Below, piece after piece: positions 47,635 to 59,310 of a stretch of 64,000 nt of DNA (the stretch's first letter is position 1; every line of letters begins with the position of its first letter). The notes under the pieces were generated by a model. The model had not been told where the DNA came from. It saw nothing but the letters and a program-made list of their open reading frames with translations, and made no database searches. The stretch is from Rotaria macrura (lineage: Eukaryota > Rotifera > Eurotatoria > Philodinida > Philodinidae): the NCBI GenBank assembly GCA_900239685.1, contig OENT01000272.1, positions 80,550 to 144,549 on the forward strand, given 5' to 3'. The position numbers were made by a program, and so were the translations under genes.

Positions 47635-49712
47635 CTATTTAATGGAATGCTGTGAAGTTGTTGGGAAAAATTCTGTCGTTAAGATGCTGGGACGAGCCGT
47701 ATTTGGTGCATAAAAATAAGTTAAATAAGGATTTTGTCTTTCATCAGGTGATGATATGTCATCAATGTTTAGTTCAGATTGATGTCTTGTGAGGTTATCA
47801 ATATGATTTGTGAATAATAATAAATTTTCTTCTATCGAATCCGTTGTTTGAGAATCTTGTTGTGTGATGGGTGGGGGCTTTTTCGTATGACGTCGAAGAT
47901 ATTTTCGAATCATCAGTTTACGTTGAGTCCATGACATTGTTTCCTGTGTTTTTGATTGATTGGAAAGAGATTTCCATCTTTCAAGCGTCTGTTGATCAAA
48001 TGATGAGGGACGTCGAAGTGTCGAAGGTTCAGCGATAGTTGATAACCTTGCAGTCATTCGTCGAGATTCTTGACGATTAAGAAAATGTGCTTTTTCATTC
48101 TCAGATGGAAATAAATTCTCATTTGTTAGTCGCCGATTGCGTTTCATAGTTGCCAATCGTTTTTCAATATTCCGAATACGAGCAGTTTCAGCATGAGTTA
48201 TTTTTTTCTCCTCATTTTTTTCTGCACCCAAATAGATTCCCCAAAGTCGAGCTCGATTTTGTTTATCAGCTAATTCTTCTAAAAACAAATAAACAATGGC
48301 CTTCTTAAAATATTTGCAGCATCATATACTCATCACTACGAACATCGACTCTACGGTTCATAGAAAAGAAAAAATTCCAATACATTCTCATCGAAAATTC
48401 TAGTAGCTCATAAGTTCATGACTCTGAGAAATCTTCATAGAAACTTTGATTCACTGATTGTATAGTTTTATGAAATGCCGTAAGAGTAATTTTTAATCTT
48501 ATCTGATTGTACATGTTAGTGTCTAATCTATAGTGCAGACAGATGACAGTTATATTCAAAGAAACAAGTAGCTTTGCTGAAATGCATAAGGAAGGCTGGA
48601 AAAGATTTCTCGTGTTCATTATTAGGTTTAACACGGTCAACTTGATCATATAAAAATTTTTGCTCCTGAATATTTATGATGATAATTAATTGATAATGAC
48701 AGTTGAACCAAAAAGAGAACTGATATGAAAAGAAGGAAAACGAAATAAATTCATGGCAGTTCCAAATCTTGATTTGAAGGAAATATTTCGATAATGTTTT
48801 TCTTTTTGTACGAATAAGACAACAACGGCTAACTGTTGCTACTATGAAAATAATACAACTGTTGCCGATCAAAGATAGAACGTATTTTTTTTTCTATTTC
48901 ATGAATAATTCTCAATTGTTGTGAATATTATGATAATAACGAGTCTATGACGATAGTCTTTCAAAGAAATCGATTCCTGATTTGTTTTCAATTACATGAA
49001 TTTCATTATTGACATTGATTTTATACGATGTGCTTGTCTCATTATTATAAGTGAGAACTGTCAATTATCTATGAAATACTTCATAGGTATTTGTCACACG
49101 TGACAAGAGATAAAATTTCAATAGAAAAGTAGAAAATTTAATTTGATCAGTATTCATTATATCCATCCGATTTTAGATTCTGTTTCAAGCATTGTATTAA
49201 AAGTAATACACAACTGTTTGAATGTTTATCAGCAATATGCAACAAATATTACGACTGTCGATACTTAAATCTAGATTTTGTGTCTCGTGCTGAAAATTTC
49301 ATAAAGATTCATATCGTATTAGATTATCCTATCATATTGCAATGAGTTTAATGGAGAGTTGTGATAACCTTTGTAAATAGTGAAACATGAAAAAAGGAAA
49401 ATTCGACTTGCAAAAGTAATTGATTGCAAGAGAATTTTGTACAAATTAGATAAATCTAATATATTTACCTAATATCTCTTTCGTATTCGTATGATCTCGT
49501 AAATTTCGAATAAGTAAATTCGTTCGACGTCTTGCTGATTCCTCTATGATTTCTGAACGTGCTTTCATTTGCATCCCTAACATAAATATAATACCAACTG
49601 AATACCATAATAGAACGATTATAATATATATCATAGCACCGGTGTTATCATAACTAGCCGACACCAATTCGACGATGCTTGTTGACTCATCTTTTAAAGT
49701 AATATTTTGCAT
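47635..49712 (-). CDS. KCNE-like single-pass membrane protein, copy B
   Basis: Exons (minus) are 49712-49469 and 48278-47635, giving 295 residues. It begins MQNITLKDEST (sequon NIT). One hydrophobic helix follows (AMIYIIIVLLWYSVGIIFML, ~26-45), then basic MKARSEIIEESARRRTNLLI, the block EELADKQNRARLWGIYLGA and AETARIRNIEKRLATM. The intron sits at the same codon and phase as in copy A (CTT/TTA G|AA), but is 1190 bp instead of 55 bp. The cytoplasmic tail is ~80 residues longer than copy A and Ser/Thr/Gln-rich. It lies tail-to-tail with RBPMS, only 247 bp from the end of its extended frame. The KCNE resemblance (helix position, RLWG motif) is by eye. Confidence 0.62.
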
Positions 49713-52629
49713 CCTTCTCGAATTTGATATGTAGTCGAAAATGATTATCGTTGATGTAGAAAATTAATTATATGTCAAACGTTAATCAAGAATACATGTA
49801 CATACCTGAATATCTCTTTCCTTTCCTTTCTTTTGTAGGCGATGATGAATGTCGAATGTTTATTCAAAGCGAGATACAAGTCTATTACATTTACAGATGT
49901 ATTTGAAAAGGAAAAAAAATTAGCTCTGATCTTTTCAATATGATGTGCGAAATACGAATCGAATGTTTATGATAAAAGACAACATTACTTTGCTTTTTCT
50001 CTGTATATATACAAAGTACAATAAAAATAAATGCTAGATTGAAAAACGATGTATATTTTACATGAGAAAAATGGCACATGACAATAAAAACATCGAGATA
50101 TCGATTTAACTAGGCTGATCATAAAAATATGTTTTCGTTGTATTGAAAGTATTTCAAACCAACGCGTTATAAATTAACATTCAAAGTAGATCTCATTTTA
50201 GGATCGATGACAGACGAATCGTTTTGAATTCAACCAGATGACCTTACTCATCTTATATTAATCAAAAGATAAAATGATTAGTTGTCTTCTTGTGATAATT
50301 CTATACTAGTCAGAAGAAAATTAACTTTAAGATTTAGCTCGCATGTTATGTTATCAAGAAAATTCTCGTTCTTTCGACAAAGATAATACAATGTCATGCA
50401 TTTCTGCATCTGCTTGATTGAGGTATTACTCTAGTAGCATGAAAGAAAATAAAGATGACGGTGATAATAATAATAATAATACGTTCCGTGAACTTCTGTA
50501 TAATTGTAGTAGCGAAACCTTTCATCAAAATGCAAATTATAGGTTTCATTCACGTAGGGTGGTAATAACACATAATTAATTGATGCTAGATCGTATTGCA
50601 CGATCTATTCACATGATGTTTTTCCTAAAGAGAACAGAATACCATTTACAAATAATGCACCGGAAAAATGATGTCTTTCAAAAGCTAGAACTTATCCTCG
50701 CAATCTATGGTGTATCTTTTTTGTCAAAGGCGGATGAATTTCTTCTCAATGTATAGTTCAAACGATTGGTTGTTAGACAAGGAAATTAAAGAGATCTGCT
50801 AGTATAATATTAAAGTATAGAAGGTCATATTCTCAACAGACAATAGTGTTTGATAGTTGGATATTGACAATAGTATCAAGCACAAAAATGATCTATAAAA
50901 CGCATGTTACGTTTATTGTTTGTGCGTTCATACATTCGACTTTGCATCAACTTACAAAACATTATTTCTATTTGGAATTGAGATTTTATTCTCATGAGGA
51001 TTAAATAATTGGTCATAGAATGTTGATCAAATTGAGTTCTGTAGCAATAGAATATTTTGACTTCCGAATCAAACCCTGACTTAGAAGTTTTTTATTTTAA
51101 TGGAGGACTAAGATCTCTGGTGATTTTTTGTTATCGACCGCTAAAGAGGTTATCTCGTTGATAGTAATCGAAAGTAATATTTCAGAAGTGTCGATATTTT
51201 AGTACAAGAGGATCAAAGATAAGACCATTCATTTTGCTTTTCCAGAGTCCAAAGAAGTTTTTTAATACTTTTTAGCTTTGCTACTGTTTTAAATATGTCA
51301 AAATACATCTCACTTTAAAAAAATAAAAATTCACACGTCTGTACTCTTGCACTGACAGATTGCTCTAGTTTGCTACAATCTTAGGATTCGACAGAATTCC
51401 TATTATCTAGCTTAGACGTTACAAAGAATATTTTCTGTTTCAATCGTTTCGATCATGAAATAACCAAATAACAGTTGATTAACATATAGGAAACTAATTG
51501 AAGAATAACCTCAAGACTTATGTTTATAATTATTGGAAGGTATAGATCGATATCGGATGAATCTTATGCGAATATTTCGCAGAGATTACTTGATAAGTCA
51601 GGTTACAGGCAGCAGCTAACTATCAAATGAGATATCCGATATCGTTGGTTTTGCTTGTTGTGTTAATTTTCTAATTTATCTATTTGTTGATTAGATCTTG
51701 TGACTGCTGAATATCACACGTACTGTTTTTAATCAAATTATGGAACGTGCGAATTACAATTATAATGATTTTTTAATTGGTCATAAATAGTTTTACTACT
51801 GCTTTATATAGTGAAAATATTTTAACTGTTTTAATAATATTGTTCGTATATTGATTCGAAAAGAAAGGTTTTTACAATGACTGTAACTTGGTCCTTCAAT
51901 ATAAGACAGCATAAAACTTCGGAAATAGTTATGTACTTAAAAGTGAAAATAAATCAGAGAAGATTTGCTACTAATCAGCAATAACTCAATGAACACTAAA
52001 TCATAGTTTTTTTTTACTGTTTTTCAATTGGATAAACAAGTCTAATTTTAGTTCTATTAAAATGTTCTCAAGATTAACTATAAATTGCATTGATATAATA
52101 TGAAAATGATTTACTAATGATGGTAATATTTGATTATTTTTAGACATTGATCGACAAGTAAACAATCAACATATTGTGTTATCTCTCAGCATGTGCTGGT
52201 GTCAGTTTTTACTTTTCTTTTTTGATATATAGTATATCAGAATGTATATAATTCTTTGTTTTCTTTTCCCTCCTCTTATGACGAATCCAATTTATGACAA
52301 ATATAGACCTATGATACTTACAGTGTACAGATATTTATTACGCATCAAAGTTAGAAGCTTTTCTTCTATGATTTATGAATGCTTCTTTTGTGGCAAATTT
52401 GATTCTGAGAATATATTCGATTTTTATTAAGCATTTAGATAGATGATAATGATACCAAATAGTATTTTTTTTCAATCAATATAAATTTAGAATCGAAGTC
52501 AGCCTGCCTCATTTTTACTTATTCATACCAATAGAATATATTTTATAGATGGTAACATAAATATTACATGAAGTTCGTAGATAATTAACAAACAATCACA
52601 TAGTCTTTAATGACATATTTCTTCTACGA
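49713..52629. other. Intergenic, no gene seen
   Basis: This AT-rich stretch contains the upstream flank of KCNE-like copy B and of the Ly6-like gene. A 46-codon Asn-rich ORF starts at 50439, too short to support on its own. Confidence 0.45.
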
Positions 52630-53484
52630 ATGGCACTAGTATATTGGGTTTATTACATTTATTTGTCATTTATATTCGATAAGCAATCAATTTCGGCCTA
52701 TCTATGTCATCAATGTAATACAAAGATTTTCAATCATGTCGTTACAATTGATAGTCTACCTTCTCCAACTGAAGACGATTGTGACGTAGTAGAAACTACT
52801 CGGAGTTGTTATATTCGCATCAATTGGTTATCCGACGGTACAAGTGAAGTATATTATAGAATAAATCCAACTCAACCACATAATAGTATTGTGACAGCCA
52901 TAGAACATCAAGTAATTGTAGACACTGGCCAATATTCAACTCATAGATCTATCAGTTATAGTTGTCAATCGAACAATACAGCTTGTAATACTATCACTGA
53001 TTTGAAACGTGTCATGAAGTCGATTAAAATACCCACCATTGAACAAATACAACAATTCGATACTTTAATCGCGCCAACAAAAACATTCGATGTTAGTCAT
53101 TGTTATCGAATTTCAAATATGACACATTGCTATACAACTGACTGGATTCATTGTCAACAATGTAAGAGTATCGTTCAATATTCTGATCATATGGATATAT
53201 GTTCAACATGTTGCGTTGCAAAAATTACAAGAAATTTTCTCATCTATTACACAACATTTTTGCTGAGAACGAAATCTCAATCCAAAAAAATTGTATTAGC
53301 TTGTCAAAAATCTGATAATTGCAATTCAATAGAAAACATCGAACATATTGAACGAGTATTATCGACAGAATTTGATTTCAAGAAATTTTCCTGTTCTTCA
53401 TCATCAACCATAGAATCTACAATCACACTTATGTTTACTTCAATTTTCATAAGAGCCTACTCATACATGAAGCAAGGCTACTGA
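52630..53484 (+). CDS. Cys-rich secreted or GPI-anchored Ly6/uPAR-like protein, copy A
   Basis: A single exon of 284 residues. The hydrophobic leader (ALVYWVYYIYLSFIF) is followed by two Cys-rich halves. Half 1 opens with YLCHQCNTKIFNH and ends SNNTACNT. Half 2 opens near SHCYRISNMTHC and HCQQCKSIVQYS and ends CQKSDNCNSIENI. The CxxC opening and the terminal C-x(4-5)-CN signature are those of the Ly6/uPAR three-finger fold, though spacing here is longer than usual. The C terminus is moderately hydrophobic (STITLMFTSIFIRAYSY), consistent with a GPI-attachment signal. Several sequons occur (NNT, NMT). Copy B (63023) shares the core DGTSEVYY and FDTLI(A/V)PT. I do not know its ligand or role. 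Confidence 0.65.
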   Translation: MALVYWVYYIYLSFIFDKQSISAYLCHQCNTKIFNHVVTIDSLPSPTEDDCDVVETTRSCYIRINWLSDGTSEVYYRINPTQPHNSIVTAIEHQVIVDTGQYSTHRSISYSCQSNNTACNTITDLKRVMKSIKIPTIEQIQQFDTLIAPTKTFDVSHCYRISNMTHCYTTDWIHCQQCKSIVQYSDHMDICSTCCVAKITRNFLIYYTTFLLRTKSQSKKIVLACQKSDNCNSIENIEHIERVLSTEFDFKKFSCSSSSTIESTITLMFTSIFIRAYSYMKQGY

Positions 53485-54422
53485 GAAAAAGAAATAGCCC
53501 TTGCTAATTTAATAAATTCGTTATACTTATTACGTCAATAATACTTCAGCTTTTGTAAGAAAATAAACTATTGAATACTCAGAGTGTGCCATCATCAATC
53601 AGATTACAATACCCAAGAGGAGCTATATTTGTGTTCATTCGTTCAAACAAGACTTGATGGATAGAAGCATATTCAAAGGGTTTGCCATTTTTACATACTA
53701 TTGAAGCTAATAAATACTACATTTATTGAACATCTCGTATAAGTATCCTACGTTGTATCTTATTATCGTAGACAATCATAAGATACATAACAAAAAATGA
53801 TAGTCTAAACAGCGATTTCAAGATACGAATCAATGTAAGATTATATCAATGCTGTTAAATTTAAGTTGCTATCGTCGTTGATTACTTTAAGAGTCAGCCA
53901 CTTAAATAGTTCTTGAATTGGTGCATCAGACAAAGGATAGTAACTGAGTTTAGTCGTAAGTGATAAGAACACAAGAAACTATACAATTTTCTCATTATCA
54001 AACATTTTGAGAACGGAGAGAAAGATACACCACCATGAAAGAAAGAGATATCGCTCATGTACTAAACAAGATACTAACTTCAAGAAATGTTTATTCATTT
54101 TTCAGTATTCTAAACGAATTGGAAGACATTTGAGTAATAGGTTTGACTATAAATTGTGCATTGTTTTCGAATCTAAGCTCATCTTTAATGCATGACATTT
54201 CAGACTTATTTACACTTGGTCGAAGTTAGCCTTTTGCAATAGAATTTAACTTATACATATTGTCATCTGTATGCAATTAATTAAGAATCAAAAGTATGAT
54301 AATTATCAATCGTCATTGATCATACTGATGACTTTTAAATATGTCTTCCATATGTACTGAAAATCTTGCCTAGATTTATATGATACGTCATCATGTAATA
54401 TTCACGAATGTACTAGAGAAAT

Positions 54423-55381
54423 AACAAGCGATGCAAGAGTCTTTGGAAAAATGTCAAACTGTTTTGGACTGCGTGGCTGACTTATAAACCAATCAAATGT
54501 TTTGTTTTATTGGAAAGAGCTAAGTCTGAATTAAACATTTTCTACCAAACATATTTTCTCAAAACGAATCTGACAAGGAGAAAATATCAAAACCCAAGCA
54601 TCTCTAAAAACGTTCTTGCAACTACACTATCGAACAACATAGTTTTCTATTTTCTACTGTTGTTTTAATCAGAAGATAAATGAGAAAACACTTTAAATGA
54701 TGGTTACTGTAGCATAAACAGTACTCCATCCATCGTTATATTGGAAATTAAATTTATTCTTGATATTTGTTCCAAAATATGTTCTTCTCTATAAGAGACT
54801 AAATAAGTTTGTCGTTCGTAGTACGTGACCATTGAGCAATGATTAAAGAAAATGTTTCGATTTATTTTTTTCAGCAAAATTTCTACGATCGGTCACATTT
54901 TGGACAAGTATCACAGACTGAAATGAGTTGAAACATGATTTTCTATGATAATATTTGATTATCTTGCGAAGTGATAGTTTTTGTAAAAGATGCGATCTTA
55001 CAAAAAACTTCATGTTTAAAACGGTTTTGATTCAAGATTCAAGAACGAATCTAAAACTTTTACCAATTTCGATTACGATAGAGATTTTGATTCTGTACAT
55101 TTTTACGTATTGTTTTTGTTCAAGTTTGATACATGGAGCTGGAAATAATTGAGACGTACAAGCTTTTGAAGTTGAAAAAACGTTGCAAGAACGTTTTTAG
55201 AGATGATTGGGTTTTAACTTTTTCTTCTTCTCAGATTCGTTTTGGGAAAATATGTCTGGTAGAAATTATATAGTTTAGTCTTTGCTATTTCCAATAAAAC
55301 AAAACATTTGATTGGTTTATAAGTCAGTCACGCGGCCTAGGACAGTCTGACCGTTTCCCAAAGACTTTTGTGTCGCTTGTT
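54423..55381. mobile_element. Foldback/MITE-like element with ~200-bp inverted repeats
   Basis: The left arm (54423 to ~54620) and right arm (~55170 to 55381) are inverted copies. Shared segments include ctgacttataaaccaatcaa, atgttttgttttattggaaa, aaaacgaatctgac/ag and ctctaaaaacgttcttgcaa. Termini read AACAAGCGA ... TCGCTTGTT. The ~550-bp core has no transposase ORF. Target-site duplication is not clear. The arms differ by scattered substitutions, so the insertion is not recent. Confidence 0.8.
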
Positions 55382-56177
55382 GCGTATTCTTATATTCTAC
55401 ATTTTTAAAATCATTTTTACTTATTTACTTTTTTGCATAATAATACACGATCCCAATGCGTTTATTGTATTTCAATAATATCACCTACATGTTAAACGGC
55501 TAAAATAATGAAAGAACATCTTGTAATATAATGTGCCAAACTGTTAGGAACATTCGCGTTTATAAACATCGATAATAGACTGCTGTAATGAAATAGACTC
55601 TGCAAATGGTTGCAGCTGCGTGAAACTTGTAGGTTGATTATAATTCAAGTAACTCGTTCCGTTTTAATACATATATATATAAATAGTAAGTAGGTCATGT
55701 AGTATAATCTGATACAATCACTGAGAAGGATCTTGAGAATATAACTATTTCGTATTTTCCTTTATATTGGAGATATCTAATCGTGAGTTTGATTTTCAAA
55801 TTATCCATGAAAAACTCTTGTAAAGTACAAATATGTCTTTTTTTGAGAAATAGACAGTACATTTGGTTATCTTTGAATAAAATAAGATAAAGAAAATACA
55901 TGTACTAGTTGCAATATTGATGAAAAATGCTATTAAGTAGCCAATGGGACATATTTAAAAACATAGAGCAAACATCAAATGAGGTTGCTGGTTTTTAATG
56001 AATTTATCTTGATTTCGATTAACAATATATGTAAAGACAGTTTGTTCGTGGAAACGAAAAGTTGAAATTTTGTAATCAACAATGTATCTTCATAAATATC
56101 AAAGAAGGATGGTTAAAGTAATACGTACGTTAATTCAATTTGTATCTTTTCAATGAATTGTAGAGAATAGTATATTT

Positions 56178-56284
56178 ACTAGAGTCCTGCGGGACAGCCC
56201 CCGATACCGAAAAATCCCGTTTGTTCCGCGAACGGGACAAACGGGATTCGGGGCAATCCAAGGTTTGTCCCGCAGGTCTCTAGT
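56178..56284. mobile_element. 107-bp GC-rich palindromic mini-element
   Basis: The ends are inverted: ACTAGAG(t)CCTGCGGGACA and TGTCCCGCAGG(t)CTCTAGT. Inside is a second near-palindrome: ATCCCGTTTGTTCC and GGACAAACGGGAT-like arms around gcgaac. Its GC content contrasts with the AT-rich flanks. No ORF is believable. It could be a tiny MITE or a structured RNA/terminal remnant. Confidence 0.7.
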
Positions 56285-56500
56285 CACAACAACAATTTGA
56301 TAACAATACTTGAAAGACAAATAGACACATAGCAAGAGACATGATATAACATTCGTATAATCAATAGAGTGTCATTATACCTGTTGAAAAGAAGTTTAGT
56401 ATATTATTATCATTTTAGAGACGTTTCGCTTACTGTCAGCATATTGTTTTCAAATAGTTATGTGAACGATTCGTGGGAGGCGAACAACTAAATGTGTACA

Positions 56501-56508
56501 TATAAAAG
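56501..56508 (+). promoter_or_regulatory. Candidate TATA box
   Basis: TATAAAAG lies 32 bp before an ATG (56540) that opens a 33-codon ORF. Together with the coding-like segments at 57.0-57.8 kb it hints at a gene here, but no continuous model joins them. Confidence 0.3.
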
Positions 56509-57020
56509 TACGCTCACTGACCTCAATCGAGAAACTATCATGTCAAAGAAAATATTATTTGCGGAGAGTTTCATAGTTAATAAATCGTTGCCATCAAATG
56601 TTATCCAATTCAAGACCACAGATTCGTTTGTCAAAATTTAGGCATGAATGTGAGTATATTCGTTAAGAACAAAATATCATGTTCTTTCAAGCTTTTGTAT
56701 CTGTGTCCCACATTGCTTTTTTACGGATTACTAGTACCAATAGTTGTGGTGTGTTTATGACTCCAACTGTTCGTGGAACGATTGATAAAGAGGTTTTGAG
56801 TTCTCGCAGAGCTTAATTCATACGTTCGACGATGCTCGTTCAAATATAATCTACTGAATAGAGAATATAAACAAAGAAAGGAAAATGTACGGATTAATGT
56901 TCGTATATGCATAGCAGATTGTAGGAATAGTATTACATACAAAAAATTTTCTACTTATTTTTTCAGTTTATTCTTTATTAGGATTCATTTCTTCATGACT
57001 TTTATTCTCATGTAACTAAC

Positions 57021-57805
57021 ATGGACATAAAAACGATACACATCACTAATGTCACATTCAACGACACTACGACTAATAAAAATCAAGGTAAAACTAGGGG
57101 TTACACGTCTGTGTGTGTATGTATGTAGAAAAAACAAATGAAGATAGTCTTACTCAGAAACTTGAATATTTTCAATTGCATTTCGGAAATATGTCACTAT
57201 TGTAAAAATACACCTAACAGTATCCCATCGATATCTATGCCAGTAAAATATGCCAATTAGATCTCTTTTAAACATAATCCTAGCATGAATTTTCTAGTTT
57301 CATTTATACAGATGTGCTATGTTACAGTTACTACTGGTTCGTGGAGAGTTAGATCAACTTATTCTTTTTGTGTTTGTAATGCTCATTTCAAGTAGAATAT
57401 GAACGTGAATTTATGGTTTACTATCGTCGGATTCATAGATTTGATGTGCCACCTTGTTTCAAAACGTAAATGATTACCTATGTATTGTAAACGAGACAGG
57501 ATAATGATTGCCTATAAAACAAATTGATACTTTATTTTCTAATTTTAAACCATTTTAACTTAATCGTACTCTACGAGATAGTTGTAATCGACAAATGTAA
57601 CAAAGCACTATTTTATTTTAGTTACAAACCATTAAATGTATTTTTAATGAATTCTTTTTCCTATTTCTTTTATCATGTCGATGGAGTAAACACTACTGTA
57701 AAGTCTTTTTATTTTCAAGAGAGGACGTTTTCAATAGCTATTGTAAATCTTGAAATGAAGACATTTGTTTGTCAAATCCATTGCTTGAAAATAAAAACAT
57801 ATTAG
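57021..57805 (+). CDS. Doubtful three-exon gene of unknown function
   Basis: Proposed exons are 57021-57087, 57396-57465 and 57622-57805, giving 106 residues with phases that agree at both joins. Exon A encodes MDIKTIHITNVTFNDTTTNK and stays open upstream to an acceptor-like site (ttctttattag, ~56980), so the true start may be earlier. Exon B encodes EYEREFMVYYRRIHRFDVPP plus CFK. Exon C encodes YKPLNVFLMNSFSYFFYHVD and onward with a sequon. I recognise no family. Exons A and B look coding in codon use; exon C could be chance. It may be a decayed gene. Confidence 0.25.
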
Positions 57806-59291
57806 CGTTGTGTTGAGGTCTATATTTGTTAGTCTGATACGTCATTTATCGATGGGTAGTCTTCAAAGTAGACATTTTGGAGTTGTACAACAAGAAAATA
57901 TTGATTGTAAATACAATGCTGCATGATTTCTTCTTATCGATTTAGCATGAGAATACACGAAATGGTCTTCTTCGGTTTTTTGGCATGATTCCATTGTCAT
58001 TAACTAATAATTTTGACCAATTGCCCTTGTAGAGTTATACTGTTGTACCTCTTTACAATAACATTAAATATATTAATGATAGAATAGTTTTGCTGTTATG
58101 ATTCTTATGAATTTCGAGATTTTCTTGTATTTACGTTAGTTTAACTTTGTTTATAGTATCCGATATCCCTAGTAAAATCTACTTTGAATTAAAACAAATA
58201 CAGTATTCAACAATCATCATTTTATTAATCATATCAATGGCTGGTGAAAGGTTAGAACATTATTGGAATCGGTTGAATCAATTTTGACCGAACAACTGAA
58301 ACAGTTCAATTAGAAAACCAGTGTGTTTTTGATAAAAAGTCAACTATGCTTGATTCTATAAGGATACATATAATGCAAAATGATATAATTATGTTTTTTT
58401 CTTAAAGTATCAACTCTTATCTCAGTCCACCGAATTACATATGCTCTATTTTAAAGAAAGAATATTTTTTTCTAAAATCTTTCATCGGATAAGTCGCAAT
58501 CATCAGTGTGTATATCCTTTATTAGCTATATTGAATTTTTCAATATCTAAATATATTTTGATAGTAATTCGGTATGTGTCGATGCAAAAAAGCTTGAAAA
58601 TGGGACGAAAACTATTCGAATATTTATAGACAATAATTATGAGCCGAAAATTACTACCCCTAATATTTCATATGTATAGTGATTTCTTACAAGACGGTTC
58701 GACAGTTTTCTCTAATGGAAAAAAAATATTTATTCAATATTGAGAACTGAGATTTTCACATAGAGTAAAACATGATCATTTCGACATTGGCTAATTCATC
58801 ATACTTAATAATTGAAACGGTTGAAATCGTCCGAAAACGGAGAGAGATGGAAAAAATCTTTGAACTCTTCAAAATATCAGTATTGCAACGGGTTGCTCTG
58901 GTTTCAAGTACGAAGTACCTCACTACCAATAAATTCTACAGTGAAATATAATGATGATTATAGCAAAAAGAAATTCGGTCTAAATCGATTTGTCTTCACG
59001 TTTATCAAATAGCAAAGTACATTAGTCGACATGATTATTTTGAAAAATTTACGACATCATGCGAACTCTTCAGAATTTCTAGTCTAGGAATGAATAATTT
59101 TTAAACACTTAAATCTATTATCACATTTATTATAAACACTCGGCAAACACTAGATGTGTATGCATTGGTTAAAAAACATGTAATAAAAGAGTTATTTCTC
59201 GATTATCAAAATGATATATTGAAATGTAACTTAAGGGTTTTTTATAATTCATCAGAATAGGCGTATCATCCATGTTGACCTATGTTGCATG

Positions 59292-59310
59292 AATATATAT
59301 ATATATATAT
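59292..59310. repeat. (AT)n microsatellite
   Basis: A TA dinucleotide run in intergenic sequence. Confidence 0.7.

Noticed and set aside
50439..50579. 46-codon Asn-rich ORF
   Set aside because: Short, isolated, no splice partner or similarity; coding-like composition comes from an AAT repeat.
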